A stretch of DNA of 64,000 bases from Gemmatimonadota bacterium (GTDB lineage Bacteria; JAAXHH01): the NCBI GenBank assembly GCA_009838645.1, contig VXRC01000006.1, positions 1 to 64,000 of the forward strand, read 5' to 3'. This document shows, piece by piece, positions 1 through 8,484 of the stretch. Each line of letters begins with the position of its first letter. Positions within the stretch are counted from its first letter, which is position 1. Both the position numbers and the translations under genes were made by a program. The notes below the pieces were generated by a model. That model was not told the origin of the DNA, searched no databases, and was given only the letters and a program-made list of their open reading frames with translations.

Positions 1-1316
1 TCGTTGTACCCCGCCCGGATGAGCCCGCCCTCCGTCAGCGAAAGGGGCGGATCGTCCACCAGGGCCCGCTCGAGTTTTTCCGCCAGGGGCCGAAGCTCCC
101 GCAGTCCGTCCCGGAGGCCGGCGGACAACCCGGCCTTCAGGCCAGAGAGCTTCTCCTTGATGACCGGGATGACGTGCAGGGCGGCCTTCAGCGCGATCAG
201 GTCGCGGGCGTTGGCGCGCTCCGACCCGACGCGGGCGGCCATCCGTTCCATGTCCCCCATGGACTTGAGCAGGCCGGCGAATTCGTCCCGCGCCCCGTGT
301 TCTCCGTGGAGTTCGCCTACCGCTTCCTGGCGGGCCAGGACGGCTTCGGTGGAGACCAGCGGCCGGGTGATGGCCTGGCGCATGAAACGGGCGCCCATGG
401 GCGTGTACGTCCGGTCCATCACGGAAAGGAGCGTACCCTCGCGGCCGCCGTCCCGCAGCGAGGTGATCAGCTCCAGGTTGCGCTGCGTCGCCGAATCCAT
501 GAGCATCGCGTCGGCGATGTCATGGCGCGCCATCGTCTTCAGGTGGGCCAGCCGGTTCTTCTGGGTCTCCCGCAGGTAGACCAGCATGCCGCCCGCCGCG
601 CAGACGCCGGCGGTCATTTCATCGCATCCGAAGCCCTTGAGCGTCAGCACCTCGAAATGATCGAGCAGGGCCTGGAGCGCCTGGTCGTAGTCGAAGGCCC
701 ACTCCTCGAGCCGGCTGATCGCGATGTCGGGGAAACGCGGTTGAAGCAGCGCCTCGGCCTGCTCCGCCCGGTCGTAGGACACGATCGCCTCGGCGGGGTC
801 GAGGCGGCTCAACTCGCTGAGCAGATCGTCCTCGCCCAGTTCGGATACTCGGAACTCGCCCGTGGACAGGTCCAGAAAGGCCATGCCGTAGGCGTCCTCG
901 TCGAAGGCGAGGGCGACCATGTAGTTGTTCTCGCCGGGATCGAGGGTCTGCGCCAGCATGGTCGTCCCCGGCGTGACGACTTCCACCACGTCCCGCTTGA
1001 CCACGCCGCGGGCCTTCTTCGGGTCTTCGACCTGTTCGCAGACGGCCACCTTGTATCCCGATCCCACGAGTTCGGCGATGTACTTCTCCACCGCGTGGTA
1101 GGGCACGCCGGCCAGCGGCGTCTTCTCCGCGCCCCCGGCGCCGGAATTGCGGGCGGTCAGCGTGATGCCCAGGACGCGGGAGACCAGCTTGGCGTCGTCG
1201 TCGAAGGTCTCGTAGAAATCCCCCATGCGGAAGAAGAGAATCGCATCCTTGTGCTGATCCTTCATCCTGGCGTATTGCGCCATGGCGGGGGTCAGCGTTC
1301 CTTTGGATCGGGGCAT
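1..1316 (-). CDS. mutS: DNA mismatch repair protein MutS, N-terminal half (partial, runs off left edge)
   Basis: This is the 5' part (about 438 codons) of a minus-strand gene that leaves the window at base 1 without a stop codon. Translation from the ATG at 1314-1316 begins MPRSKGTLTPAMAQYARMKD and soon reaches GDFYETF, the Phe-x-Glu mismatch-reading motif of MutS domain I, followed by LAGVPYHA, YKVAVCEQ and VEDPKKARGVVKRD, all typical of MutS. MutS recognises base mismatches and small loops in new DNA and recruits MutL; the ATPase domain lies outside the window. The family is about 860 residues, so roughly half is visible. Several long open frames over the same bases are out-of-frame shadows. 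A sigma-70-like promoter lies about 135 bp upstream. Confidence 0.95.
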   Translation of the reverse strand, partial: MPRSKGTLTPAMAQYARMKDQHKDAILFFRMGDFYETFDDDAKLVSRVLGITLTARNSGAGGAEKTPLAGVPYHAVEKYIAELVGSGYKVAVCEQVEDPKKARGVVKRDVVEVVTPGTTMLAQTLDPGENNYMVALAFDEDAYGMAFLDLSTGEFRVSELGEDDLLSELSRLDPAEAIVSYDRAEQAEALLQPRFPDIAISRLEEWAFDYDQALQALLDHFEVLTLKGFGCDEMTAGVCAAGGMLVYLRETQKNRLAHLKTMARHDIADAMLMDSATQRNLELITSLRDGGREGTLLSVMDRTYTPMGARFMRQAITRPLVSTEAVLARQEAVGELHGEHGARDEFAGLLKSMGDMERMAARVGSERANARDLIALKAALHVIPVIKEKLSGLKAGLSAGLRDGLRELRPLAEKLERALVDDPPLSLTEGGLIRAGYN

Positions 1317-1457
1317 GGGCGGGATAGGTTTTATGGCTGGCTGCCGGCTTCCGGCCGGCTCGAAGCGACCGGGGTTCCGGCGTGGAAAACCGCACTGGAT
1401 CCGACCGCTTCCATGCGTCGGAATGCCGCGTGCGGAAGTTGCATTTACGATGCTTGA

Positions 1458-1486
1458 ACGATAGCCATGCCAGCCCCTTGCGTCAA
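1458..1486 (-). promoter_or_regulatory. Putative sigma-70-type promoter of mutS
   Basis: Read on the minus strand, the -35 box TTGACG (1481-1486) and -10 box TATCGT (1458-1463) are separated by 17 bp. The expected start is near 1451, giving mutS a leader of about 135 nt. The gap 1317-1614 otherwise shows only GC-rich sequence with no convincing gene. Confidence 0.55.
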
Positions 1487-1580
1487 GGTGTTTCTCCCTC
1501 GCGTGACCGGCCGGATAGGGCCTTGCGGGATGGGGTGAAACGGCCTATTGGAGCGGCGCCGCCGGGCGTTCAATCCGCCC

Positions 1581-1609
1581 TTGACTTTCGGGGCCTGAAA
1601 CGCGACTAT
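1581..1609 (+). promoter_or_regulatory. Possible promoter abutting the FMN reductase start (leaderless candidate)
   Basis: TTGACT (1581-1586) and a weak -10 GACTAT (1604-1609) are 17 bp apart. The ATG follows five bases later at 1615 with no Shine-Dalgarno-like sequence, so transcription would begin at or next to the start codon. The -10 match is poor, so this is tentative. Confidence 0.35.
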
Positions 1610-1614
1610 TCAGT

Positions 1615-2220
1615 ATGAGCTATGTGCCCAGGATACTCGCCTTTGCCGGCAGTGCGCGGACCGGGTCATTCAACCGAAAACTGGTCGGTATCGCGGCGCG
1701 CGGCGCGGATGAAGCCGGGGCCGAAGTCGACCTGGTCGACCTGCGCGACTATCCCATGCCGCTGTACGACGGCGACCTGGAAGAAAAGGAAGGGCTACCG
1801 GAGAACGCAGTCCGCTTCAAGGCGCTGATGATGGCAAGCCAGGGCCTGCTGATCGCCGCGCCGGAGTACAACAGCTCCATCACGCCCCTCCTGAAGAATA
1901 CGATCGACTGGGCATCGAGGCCCGCGCCGGGCGAGGAGAGGCTGGCGGTCTTCCGAAACAAGACGGCCGCGCTGATGAGCGCGTCGCCGGGGTCGCTGGG
2001 CGGTCTGCGCGGACTCGTGCACGTGCGATCGATCCTGAGCAACATCCACGTGATGATCCTGCCGGACCAGGTGGCCGTTCCGGGCGCGCACGGCGCGTTC
2101 ACGGAAGACGGGCGTTTGAAAGACGAGAAGCGCCAGGCGGCGGTGGAGGGATTGGGACGCAACCTGGCGGAGACGCTCGGGAGACTGCACGGGGCCACCG
2201 CATTAAACAGGAATGCGTAG
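1615..2220 (+). CDS. NADPH-dependent FMN reductase (flavodoxin-like quinone/chromate reductase type)
   Basis: A 201-residue flavodoxin-fold oxidoreductase of the NADPH-dependent FMN reductase family (ChrR/YieF/ArsH-like). The N-terminal phosphate-binding loop reads AGSARTGSFNRKL (about residues 10-22) and the second flavin-contacting motif reads APEYNSSITPLLKNTIDWASR (around residue 82-102), both diagnostic. Such soluble enzymes bind FMN and pass electrons from NAD(P)H to quinones, azo dyes or metal oxyanions; the substrate here cannot be told. The length matches the family. The ATG at 1615 has no ribosome-binding site but sits just after a possible promoter. It is divergent from mutS and convergent with the thioredoxin gene. 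Confidence 0.9.
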   Translation: MSYVPRILAFAGSARTGSFNRKLVGIAARGADEAGAEVDLVDLRDYPMPLYDGDLEEKEGLPENAVRFKALMMASQGLLIAAPEYNSSITPLLKNTIDWASRPAPGEERLAVFRNKTAALMSASPGSLGGLRGLVHVRSILSNIHVMILPDQVAVPGAHGAFTEDGRLKDEKRQAAVEGLGRNLAETLGRLHGATALNRNA

Positions 2221-2269
2221 GAGGATCGGTCCGACTTGGGTCAGCAAAACGGCCTGACGCGCATCGGTC

Positions 2270-2845
2270 TTAATCGGCCTGGTTCGCCAGCAGGGGCAGC
2301 ACGGCGGATTCCAGGTTCTCGTAGGACATGTAGCCCACGTGCTTCTTCCGGACCATCCCTTCCCGGTCGATGATGAAGGTGGTCGGAATGCCGTAGATCC
2401 CGCCGAACTCGGTGGCGGCCTTCTGCGTGGTGTCGATGAGGGACAGGTAGGTCATGTTCATTTCCTCGACGAAGGGCTGCACGATTTCCGCGCCTTGTTC
2501 GTCGAGGGCGATGCCGATGATCTTGACGCCCTGATCTTCGTATTTTTCATGGAACGCCTGGAAGTCGGGGATCTCGTCGCGGCACGGAGGGCACCAGGTG
2601 GCCCAGAAATTGACGACCCGGACCTGGCCCTCGAACTGGGCGATGGTGAATTCGTTCTCGTCGGCGTCCATCAGGGCGAATTCCAGATCGACCGAGTAGG
2701 GATTCGCGGACATGGGATTGTCCGCATCATATATGACGGCCACTTCGGGAGATCTCATTTCGCCTACGATGGCCGAGATCAGTCCGGCCAGGATCAGGAT
2801 CGCGGCAAGGACGTAGATGATGCTGCCCCGGGATTTCGTTTCCAT
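2270..2845 (-). CDS. Membrane-anchored TlpA/ResA-like thiol-disulfide oxidoreductase
   Basis: A 191-residue protein with one N-terminal membrane segment (about residues 8-28), which should anchor it on the outer face of the inner membrane. A redoxin/AhpC-TSA domain follows. The active site is WATWCPPCRDE with Cys85 and Cys88, the WCxxC motif of TlpA, ResA and CcmG proteins. PTTFIIDREG (around residue 154) holds the cis-proline facing the active site. These proteins keep thiols reduced in the periplasm, often for cytochrome c maturation; no cytochrome gene is visible here, so the partner is unknown. It is transcribed alone from a promoter at 2906-2934. Confidence 0.92.
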   Translation of the reverse strand: METKSRGSIIYVLAAILILAGLISAIVGEMRSPEVAVIYDADNPMSANPYSVDLEFALMDADENEFTIAQFEGQVRVVNFWATWCPPCRDEIPDFQAFHEKYEDQGVKIIGIALDEQGAEIVQPFVEEMNMTYLSLIDTTQKAATEFGGIYGIPTTFIIDREGMVRKKHVGYMSYENLESAVLPLLANQAD

Positions 2846-2905
2846 GGTTTCTTACCGCCTGGGAAGGGTGAATCCGGTCCACGGAACGTCTGCGAAAGTC
2901 AATGA

Positions 2906-2934
2906 AATATAGCGGGAAATCCCATGCAGGGCAA
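2906..2934 (-). promoter_or_regulatory. Putative sigma-70-type promoter of the TlpA-like gene
   Basis: On the minus strand, TTGCCC (2929-2934), a 17-bp spacer and TATATT (2906-2911) lie upstream of the thioredoxin gene. The expected start is near 2899, giving a leader of about 55 nt. Confidence 0.5.
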
Positions 2935-2955
2935 GGGAAATAGGGGACTCGAGCG

Positions 2956-3792
2956 ATGCGTACAAGACGGATAAGTTCAAGATCATGGAAAGTCTTGATG
3001 ACCGCTGCGCTGACGGCAGTCTTGCATACGGGGGCGGCCGTTGCGTTGACGGCAGTCATGTACACGGGAACGGCCGAAGCGCAGGGAGGTGGTACGGTGG
3101 ATCATTCCGTGTACGACGGTCTGCTGAAGAAGTATGTCGACGACCTGGGCATGATCGACTACCGGACCTGGAAGGCCCGCGATGTGGGCACGCTGGACGG
3201 CTACCTGGAGATGATCAAGGGCGTGGACCCAGCTGGACTGAAGGACCGGAACGAGGTCTTCGCTTACTGGATCAATACTTACAACGCGCTCACGATCCGC
3301 GGGATGCTGCACTTTTATCCCACCAGCAGCATCAGGGATCACGTCAGCCTGCTCGGGTACAGCATCTGGAAGGATTACAAGATCGAGATCCAGGGCAGGG
3401 AATATTCGCTGGACGATATCGAGCACAACATCCTGCGCAAGATGGACGAGCCCCTGGTCCATTTCGCCCTCGTGTGCGCCTCCATAGGATGCCCGCCGCT
3501 CATGACCGAAGCATTCACCGCGGACGACGTGGAACGGCAGATGAAAGCGAATACCCTTGTCTTTTTCGCCGATCCCAGTAAGTTTCGAGCCGATCCGGAG
3601 GACAACACCGTCTGGCTTTCGCCGATCATGGACTGGTACAAGGACGACTTCGGGGAGAACCAGCGGGAGGTCCTGGATTACATCGCCCCCTACGTGCCCG
3701 ATGACGCGGCCCGCGCGTTGCTGAAGCGGAAAGACGTGGACGTCGACTACCTGCACTACGACTGGGGCATCAACGAACAGTCTCCGGAATAA
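2956..3792 (+). CDS. Exported DUF547 domain protein
   Basis: A 278-residue protein with an arginine-rich N terminus followed by hydrophobic sequence ending near TAEAQG (about residue 38), consistent with a signal peptide. The rest matches the DUF547 family: the segment NEVFAYWINTYNALTIRGML (about residues 95-114) and a conserved Cys-containing stretch HFALVCASIGCPPL (about 169-182). The family's function is unknown, although the fold has been compared with cysteine-protease-like folds; I do not assign activity. The signal peptide contains an in-frame duplication (see repeat at 3007-3078). The TVP38-like gene follows 28 bp downstream, so the two are probably co-transcribed. Confidence 0.85.
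   Translation: MRTRRISSRSWKVLMTAALTAVLHTGAAVALTAVMYTGTAEAQGGGTVDHSVYDGLLKKYVDDLGMIDYRTWKARDVGTLDGYLEMIKGVDPAGLKDRNEVFAYWINTYNALTIRGMLHFYPTSSIRDHVSLLGYSIWKDYKIEIQGREYSLDDIEHNILRKMDEPLVHFALVCASIGCPPLMTEAFTADDVERQMKANTLVFFADPSKFRADPEDNTVWLSPIMDWYKDDFGENQREVLDYIAPYVPDDAARALLKRKDVDVDYLHYDWGINEQSPE
3007..3078 (+). repeat. In-frame 36-bp tandem duplication in a signal peptide
   Basis: Bases 3007-3042 and 3043-3078 are near-identical 36-bp units that encode ALTAVLHTGAAV and ALTAVMYTGTAE back to back. The duplication lengthens the hydrophobic part of the DUF547 protein's signal sequence without breaking frame. Confidence 0.8.
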
Positions 3793-3820
3793 ATGAATCC
3801 ATGAAAAAACCACACGCGCC

Positions 3821-4639
3821 GTGTCGCAGTTAGACCCTGGCGAAGGTACAATCGAGGGATCCGGCGAAGCCGCTGCCGAGGACGCAGGCGAAGGCGCCGG
3901 TGAAGACGTTGCCGAGGCCACCAGCCAGAAGCGGCAGTTCGTCAAGCCGGTCATTCTGCTCGCGATCGCCTTTTCCGGCTTTCTGGCCTACAGCTTCACG
4001 CCCCTGGGCAACTATCTCCAGCCCGTCGTGATGGAGGGGTTCTTCGAGTCGATCGAGGGATTCTGGTGGGCGCCCCTGGTGTTTATCGGCGTCTATGTCC
4101 TTCTCACCGTGCTGGGCCTGCCGATGGTGATCCTGACCTTTTTTGCGGGTTTCACCTTCGGCGCCCTGGAAGGCGCGCTGTACGTCATGATCGGCGCGAA
4201 CATCGGCGCCAACCTCGCCTTCGACCTGGCCCGGTACCTGGGCCGCGATTTCGTATCCCGCTACATAAAGGGGCCCATTGACCGGATCGACCGTCGACTC
4301 CGTAAAAAGGGGTTCCTGCGCATGCTCCAGCTCCGGCTGATCCCGGTCATCCCCTTCAACGTGCTGAACTTCGCCGCCGGACTCTCCGGTCTACGCAAGC
4401 TTCATTTCGCGCTGGCGACTATGATCGGGATCACACCGGGCACCTTCATTTACGCCTATACCGCGGCGTCGCTGATGCAGGTCTACCTGGCCGGCGCAGA
4501 ACTCGACGAGGTGACGCGCGCCGCCCTGCGCTCCTCGGCCCTGACCAACCTGATTATCGCCCTCGCCCTGCTCATCACCATCTCCCTGGCTCCGGCCATC
4601 TACCGGAAGCTTCGCGGAAAACCGATTCAGGCGGAATAG
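3821..4639 (+). CDS. TVP38/TMEM64 (DedA-like, VTT domain) membrane protein
   Basis: A 272-residue polytopic membrane protein. After an acidic, Glu/Gly/Ala-rich N-terminal tail of about 45 residues come hydrophobic segments. The VTT/SNARE-associated core includes the re-entrant loop FFAGFTFGALEGALY (about residues 107-121) and the later RLIPVIPFNVLNFAAGLSG (about 173-191), with the conserved Arg and Pro residues of TVP38/DedA proteins. Relatives move lipids or affect envelope and proton homeostasis. The start used is a GTG at 3821; no good ribosome-binding site marks it, and a later start within the tail would not affect the core. It lies 28 bp after the DUF547 gene, probably one operon. Confidence 0.87.
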   Translation: MSQLDPGEGTIEGSGEAAAEDAGEGAGEDVAEATSQKRQFVKPVILLAIAFSGFLAYSFTPLGNYLQPVVMEGFFESIEGFWWAPLVFIGVYVLLTVLGLPMVILTFFAGFTFGALEGALYVMIGANIGANLAFDLARYLGRDFVSRYIKGPIDRIDRRLRKKGFLRMLQLRLIPVIPFNVLNFAAGLSGLRKLHFALATMIGITPGTFIYAYTAASLMQVYLAGAELDEVTRAALRSSALTNLIIALALLITISLAPAIYRKLRGKPIQAE

Positions 4640-4652
4640 GGTGCCGGACGGT

Positions 4653-4685
4653 CAGCGTCGTCGGCCAGCCAGCGTCGTCGGCCAG
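4653..4685 (+). repeat. 16-bp direct duplication in a convergent gap
   Basis: The 16-bp unit cagcgtcgtcggccag occurs at 4653-4668 and again at 4670-4685 between two convergent genes. It is one of several short intergenic duplications in the window. Confidence 0.8.
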
Positions 4686-4752
4686 TCTCTGATGGGGCTC
4701 GGCCATCGGCGACGGGCTGTCACTGGTGGCGACCGGTCACTGACTAGCCTGA

Positions 4753-6156
4753 TCAGGAATCCCCGAAACGGATAGAGAACAGGTCCGCGTCCTTCAGCAC
4801 GAAGCGCAGGCGGACCGGCGTGCCGTTCAGGCGGGACAGGTCGGCCTTGCCGCCCGGACCATTGCCCCCGCGCCACGCGACCGGGGCGTCAAGATCGTCT
4901 CCGAACAGCGGTTCCATGTCCCCCGCGGCGAAACCATCCAGGGGACGGCCCTCCGCATCCTGGATCTCCACGGACACACTTCCAACCGCGGACGTCGAGT
5001 AGTTGATAAACAACGTCGATCCGGAGAAGGTCACTGGCTTCGTGCGCAGTTCGCCGCCGTGGTATCCCGCCCGTACCGAGGCGAATCCGTGGGGGCGGAC
5101 GGTTACTCGCCGCACGGCGTTGGTGTTCCAGCCGTAGTGTTCGGCGACGTACATGGACCACTCGTCCGGCGCTGTCGGAATGATGCCCGCGGCCGGCGTC
5201 TGGTTGCGATGGGTCCAGTTTCGCTGGTCCAGGCCGGCCCTCAGCCAGGCGTCCATGAACGTGCGATCCCAGTGGACGCCGTCCCGGCTCGTCATGAACA
5301 CCGCGTCGGAGATCCCGCCGCCCGGGTAAACCATGCCCTCCGTATCCTTCGTCCGTTCCGGCACGAACCGCATGGGGAAGGACAGCAGGATGTGTTCCGC
5401 CCCGGGGCAGAGCGTGGTGGCGTTGGTGTAAAAATGCTCGAAAGGAACGCCTTCGTCGTACACGTGATGCTCGGGCGAGGTCCAGTGGATGAAATCATCC
5501 GAAGTGCAGCTCTGTATTGCGCGGACTCCGACGCCGTCGTCTCCGGTCTGTTCGAAGTACCGGCTGAATATGCGGTAGCAACCCACATAGTCGTCCCACA
5601 TGGGCACGTTCACCGAATCGAAAGCGCCCTCGATCTTGAGGGGACCGTCCACGATGGATTCCCAGACGAGCCCATCGGGAGAAGTAAACCCGAACAGCCT
5701 GTTCCTGCCCTCTCCGCCGATGGCCTTGAAACGCTGTTCGGGCGGCGCGGACGGATTGCCGTCCAGAAAGACGCAGAAGTTGTGCGCCTGGGCGCCCCGG
5801 ATGAGGATATTGTTGTCCGTGGAGCCCTCCGCCGCCACCAGGCCCAGGCCGGGCCGCTCGAAATGAATGCCGTCGTCGCTGACCAGCAGGTTCGTCGTCT
5901 GCGTCTGCGCCCAACCCTCGGGCAGATCCTCGTGCTTGCCCGTGGGGTGGTAGCCGCGGTAGTACACCCGGATCTTACCGTCGGCCTGGACCAGGTTGTA
6001 GCAACCGGTGCAGGCGTTCTCCAGGGGTTCGACTACGCGGAAGACGGTCTCCTTTCGGACGGGTTCGTGCAGGTGCAAGCGTGCACCGGAAAGACTGTCG
6101 ATCAGGTAGGGATCTACGAAGAGTTCACGTTGCGATCCCAGGGCGATGGGCGTCAT
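4753..6156 (-). CDS. Putative glycoside hydrolase-like five-bladed beta-propeller protein
   Basis: A 467-residue cytoplasmic-looking protein with no signal peptide. Segments such as GSQRELFVDPYLID (residues 7-20), repeated DG-x-H/V-W/F strand motifs (SDDGIHFERPG, SPDGLVWES, SRDGVHWDR) and conserved acidic residues suggest the five-bladed propeller of GH32/GH43/GH130-like enzymes, as in hypothetical proteins common in Planctomycetes and related bacteria. The substrate is unknown, and a non-catalytic sugar-binding role is possible. I chose the ATG at 6156 because AAAGGACC lies just upstream; the frame remains open to 6210 but that extension has no ribosome-binding site. It is the last backbone gene before the AT-richer defence island. 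Confidence 0.7.
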   Translation of the reverse strand: MTPIALGSQRELFVDPYLIDSLSGARLHLHEPVRKETVFRVVEPLENACTGCYNLVQADGKIRVYYRGYHPTGKHEDLPEGWAQTQTTNLLVSDDGIHFERPGLGLVAAEGSTDNNILIRGAQAHNFCVFLDGNPSAPPEQRFKAIGGEGRNRLFGFTSPDGLVWESIVDGPLKIEGAFDSVNVPMWDDYVGCYRIFSRYFEQTGDDGVGVRAIQSCTSDDFIHWTSPEHHVYDEGVPFEHFYTNATTLCPGAEHILLSFPMRFVPERTKDTEGMVYPGGGISDAVFMTSRDGVHWDRTFMDAWLRAGLDQRNWTHRNQTPAAGIIPTAPDEWSMYVAEHYGWNTNAVRRVTVRPHGFASVRAGYHGGELRTKPVTFSGSTLFINYSTSAVGSVSVEIQDAEGRPLDGFAAGDMEPLFGDDLDAPVAWRGGNGPGGKADLSRLNGTPVRLRFVLKDADLFSIRFGDS

Positions 6157-6523
6157 GGGTGGTCCTTTGTGGGTGGGGGGTTCGACGAAATTAAAATCGC
6201 TAGAAATCACGCTGTAGTCTAGGCTGTCGGACAGACTCCATATATGTCGATATGAATCCTCGTCCGTGTTCTGTAAGCCTTACCGTTATTATGTAATATC
6301 CTCCAATTAGTATTACAAGCACTCAACATAGGATCTGCGTGCCCCGTTCATATATCGGATCAGAATCCCAATTAACGCACACGTGACCCTTGACCTGTCA
6401 CCACATACATTTTTTATTTTGAATATTCAGACATCTGGAATACTGAATTGCCTCGCTGGAATCTCTACGGCCTACGGATCGCTGTGAGTCCATTCGCCTT
6501 CGAAGACAACAGGAATCAATACG
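6157..6523. other. AT-rich left boundary of the defence island (no gene)
   Basis: This 367-bp gap shows the change from GC-rich backbone to AT-richer island sequence at about 6210. No integrase, tRNA end or obvious direct repeat matching the right boundary (about 24,950-25,050) was seen. A weak promoter-like pair, TTGACC (6390-6395) and TTTATT (6413-6418), could serve the first HNH gene at 6524. Confidence 0.5.
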
Positions 6524-7477
6524 ATGGACATCAAACTCGTCGTAGCCGTAACTGACGGGAATTGGTTCAAGACGCTCCGACAGAAGCCGCATCTGGACGA
6601 AGTCAACTTCTGGGCGCCCTCTGCTACGAACTTCAACGCGCTTCGGCCCGGCGAGCTGTTCCTTTTCAAGCTGCATGCACCTTACAATGTGATCGTTGGC
6701 GGTGGCATTTTTGCCTATTCCAATGTGCTACCCTGTTCCCTCGCATGGGAAGCGTTCGGGGAAGCGAACGGCGCCGATTCGTTGCAGGAAATGCGAAATC
6801 GTATCTCTCGGTATCTTCGGAACGTCGACCCGCATGAGCCGAGTGACTTCAAGATCGGATGCCGGATTCTAACCCAACCCTTTTTCCTCGAGGAATCCGA
6901 GTATATCGAGGTGCCGCCGACCTGGTCACCGAACATCGTGTCGCTTAAGACATTCAGTACCGGGGAATCCGACGGGCGGGCGTTGTGGGACGAGGTAAAC
7001 GCCCGGTTGAAATTCCGCCAGTCGACCGGCCTGATGACAGATCCAGCAGGCATCGTAGCCGATCCGGCCGGGAAATCCCTTTTTGGCAAACCGCAACTGG
7101 TAAAACCGCGACTCGGTCAAGGAGCATTCAGGGTGCTGGTAACCGATATTTACGAACGCCGCTGCGCGGTTACCCGTGAGCGGACGCTGCCTGCCCTGGA
7201 CGCCGCGCATATTCGACCTTTCAGCGACGGGGGTCTTCACGAAGCGAGAAACGGGCTGTTACTCCGGCGGGATATACATGGGCTGTTCGACTCCGGATAC
7301 GTTACCGTTACCCCGGATCTTCGCTTCGAGGTCAGTGGACAGGTCCGGGAGGAATTCGAGAACGGACGGGATTACTATGATATGCACGGTAACCGGATCG
7401 TCGTTCCTGACAAGGTAGCGGACCAGCCGGATCCCAAGGTGCTATCCTGGCACAACGAAAAGATCTACAAAGGGTGA
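6524..7477 (+). CDS. HNH endonuclease with N-terminal PUA/EVE-like candidate reader domain
   Basis: A 317-residue two-domain protein. The C-terminal part is an HNH_2-type nuclease: RRCAVTRERT (about 212-221), LDAAHIRPFSDGG with His229, Asn243 in ARNGLLL and His252 in RDIHGLFD form the expected H-N-H beta-beta-alpha metal site. The N-terminal 140 residues contain WFKTLRQ, FWAPSA and PGELFLFKL followed by GGGIFA, resembling PUA/EVE/ASCH-like folds that read modified bases; this is a visual inference. Known relatives restrict DNA carrying modified bases (type IV-like). It is followed nine bases later by a second HNH gene, so the two form an operon, on the opposite strand from the rest of the island. 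Confidence 0.8.
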   Translation: MDIKLVVAVTDGNWFKTLRQKPHLDEVNFWAPSATNFNALRPGELFLFKLHAPYNVIVGGGIFAYSNVLPCSLAWEAFGEANGADSLQEMRNRISRYLRNVDPHEPSDFKIGCRILTQPFFLEESEYIEVPPTWSPNIVSLKTFSTGESDGRALWDEVNARLKFRQSTGLMTDPAGIVADPAGKSLFGKPQLVKPRLGQGAFRVLVTDIYERRCAVTRERTLPALDAAHIRPFSDGGLHEARNGLLLRRDIHGLFDSGYVTVTPDLRFEVSGQVREEFENGRDYYDMHGNRIVVPDKVADQPDPKVLSWHNEKIYKG

Positions 7478-7486
7478 TGGACTGCC

Positions 7487-8416
7487 ATGAACGTTGAAGG
7501 TAGTGGTTTCAAGATGAGAATGACCGCGTTCGATCACGTGCGGCGACTGAGTGAAGCCCACGGTCACCTTACAAGAAGCCAGTTAAACCAGGGGTTTTTG
7601 TTTGAAGGAAAGCGTATTCCCCTGGTCAATCCGCAACGAGGGATTTTCAAGCCTCGACAAATGCGGTTTTTACTTTCTATCACTACTGTGGTTCCTAAAT
7701 CCGGCGGAAGGATAAAGTACGATGATCAGCGGACACTGGTCCATCGGCGGATCTTTGAGGGCGAGGAAACCTTAGACTATGCGTTTATGGGTCAGAACCC
7801 AGAATCAGCGGAAAACCAGTGGCTAAAGGAGGCCTGGAAGAATCGGATTCCCGTGATCTACTTTCTCGGTGTTTCTCCCGGTCTTTATCAGGCGATCGTC
7901 CCCACCTTTATCTCTGGATGGGATGGATCCGCCCTCAAGTCCTCACTAATCATCGGAAACCCCTACCAAGAGGGGTTCGAAGAACCGATTAACGCGAAGG
8001 AACGTCGATATGCACTGCGCCTCGTTAAGGAACGCCTACACCAAGATACGTTCCGCGATGCCGTCCTACACGCATATCGTGGCCGTTGCGCAATCACCGG
8101 CCTGCCGGAAACGCAGTTGCTGGACGCCGCCCACATCATAGCGGATGGTGACGAAACCTTCGGACAACCCATCGTACCAAACGGACTGGCCCTGTCCAAG
8201 ATCCATCACGCTGCCTTCGATGCCCACCTTATCGGCATTGATCCCAACTACCGACTGCACGTATCCGAACGGCTGTTAGAAAAGAAAGATGGTCCCATGC
8301 TCCAGGCACTCAAGCAGCTCGACGGATCGGGGCTGCACCTGCCGTCACGCACAATAGATCATCCAGATCCGGAGCGATTGGAACGTCGGTTCGAGACCTT
8401 CAGGAAGGCGGGGTAA
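7487..8416 (+). CDS. HNH endonuclease, second member of a tandem pair
   Basis: A 309-residue protein with an HNH_2 domain at the C terminus: GRCAITGLPETQLLDAAHI (199-217), Asn232 in VPNGLALSKIHHAAFD and His240/His241, ending with an EDGPML-like block (KKDGPML) and a proline-rich tail. The N-terminal region (GIFKPRQMRFLLSITT, then IPVIYFLGVSPGLYQAI) matches the layout of a widespread family of HNH proteins in which this domain is thought to recognise DNA, possibly SRA/PUA-like. It probably cleaves foreign, perhaps modified, DNA. Met10 or Met12 could be the true start. It begins nine bases after the preceding HNH gene. Confidence 0.8.
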   Translation: MNVEGSGFKMRMTAFDHVRRLSEAHGHLTRSQLNQGFLFEGKRIPLVNPQRGIFKPRQMRFLLSITTVVPKSGGRIKYDDQRTLVHRRIFEGEETLDYAFMGQNPESAENQWLKEAWKNRIPVIYFLGVSPGLYQAIVPTFISGWDGSALKSSLIIGNPYQEGFEEPINAKERRYALRLVKERLHQDTFRDAVLHAYRGRCAITGLPETQLLDAAHIIADGDETFGQPIVPNGLALSKIHHAAFDAHLIGIDPNYRLHVSERLLEKKDGPMLQALKQLDGSGLHLPSRTIDHPDPERLERRFETFRKAG

Positions 8417-8484
8417 GCGAAGCCCGGGGTATTTTCTAATTTGTGCGTTATTGACGGATTTACGAGATCTGCGATTGTATTTAC

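Noticed and set aside
619-1395. Arg/Gly-rich 258-residue minus-strand frame
   Set aside because: It is a shadow of mutS; the true frame on the same strand, not closed by a stop in the window, encodes clear MutS motifs.
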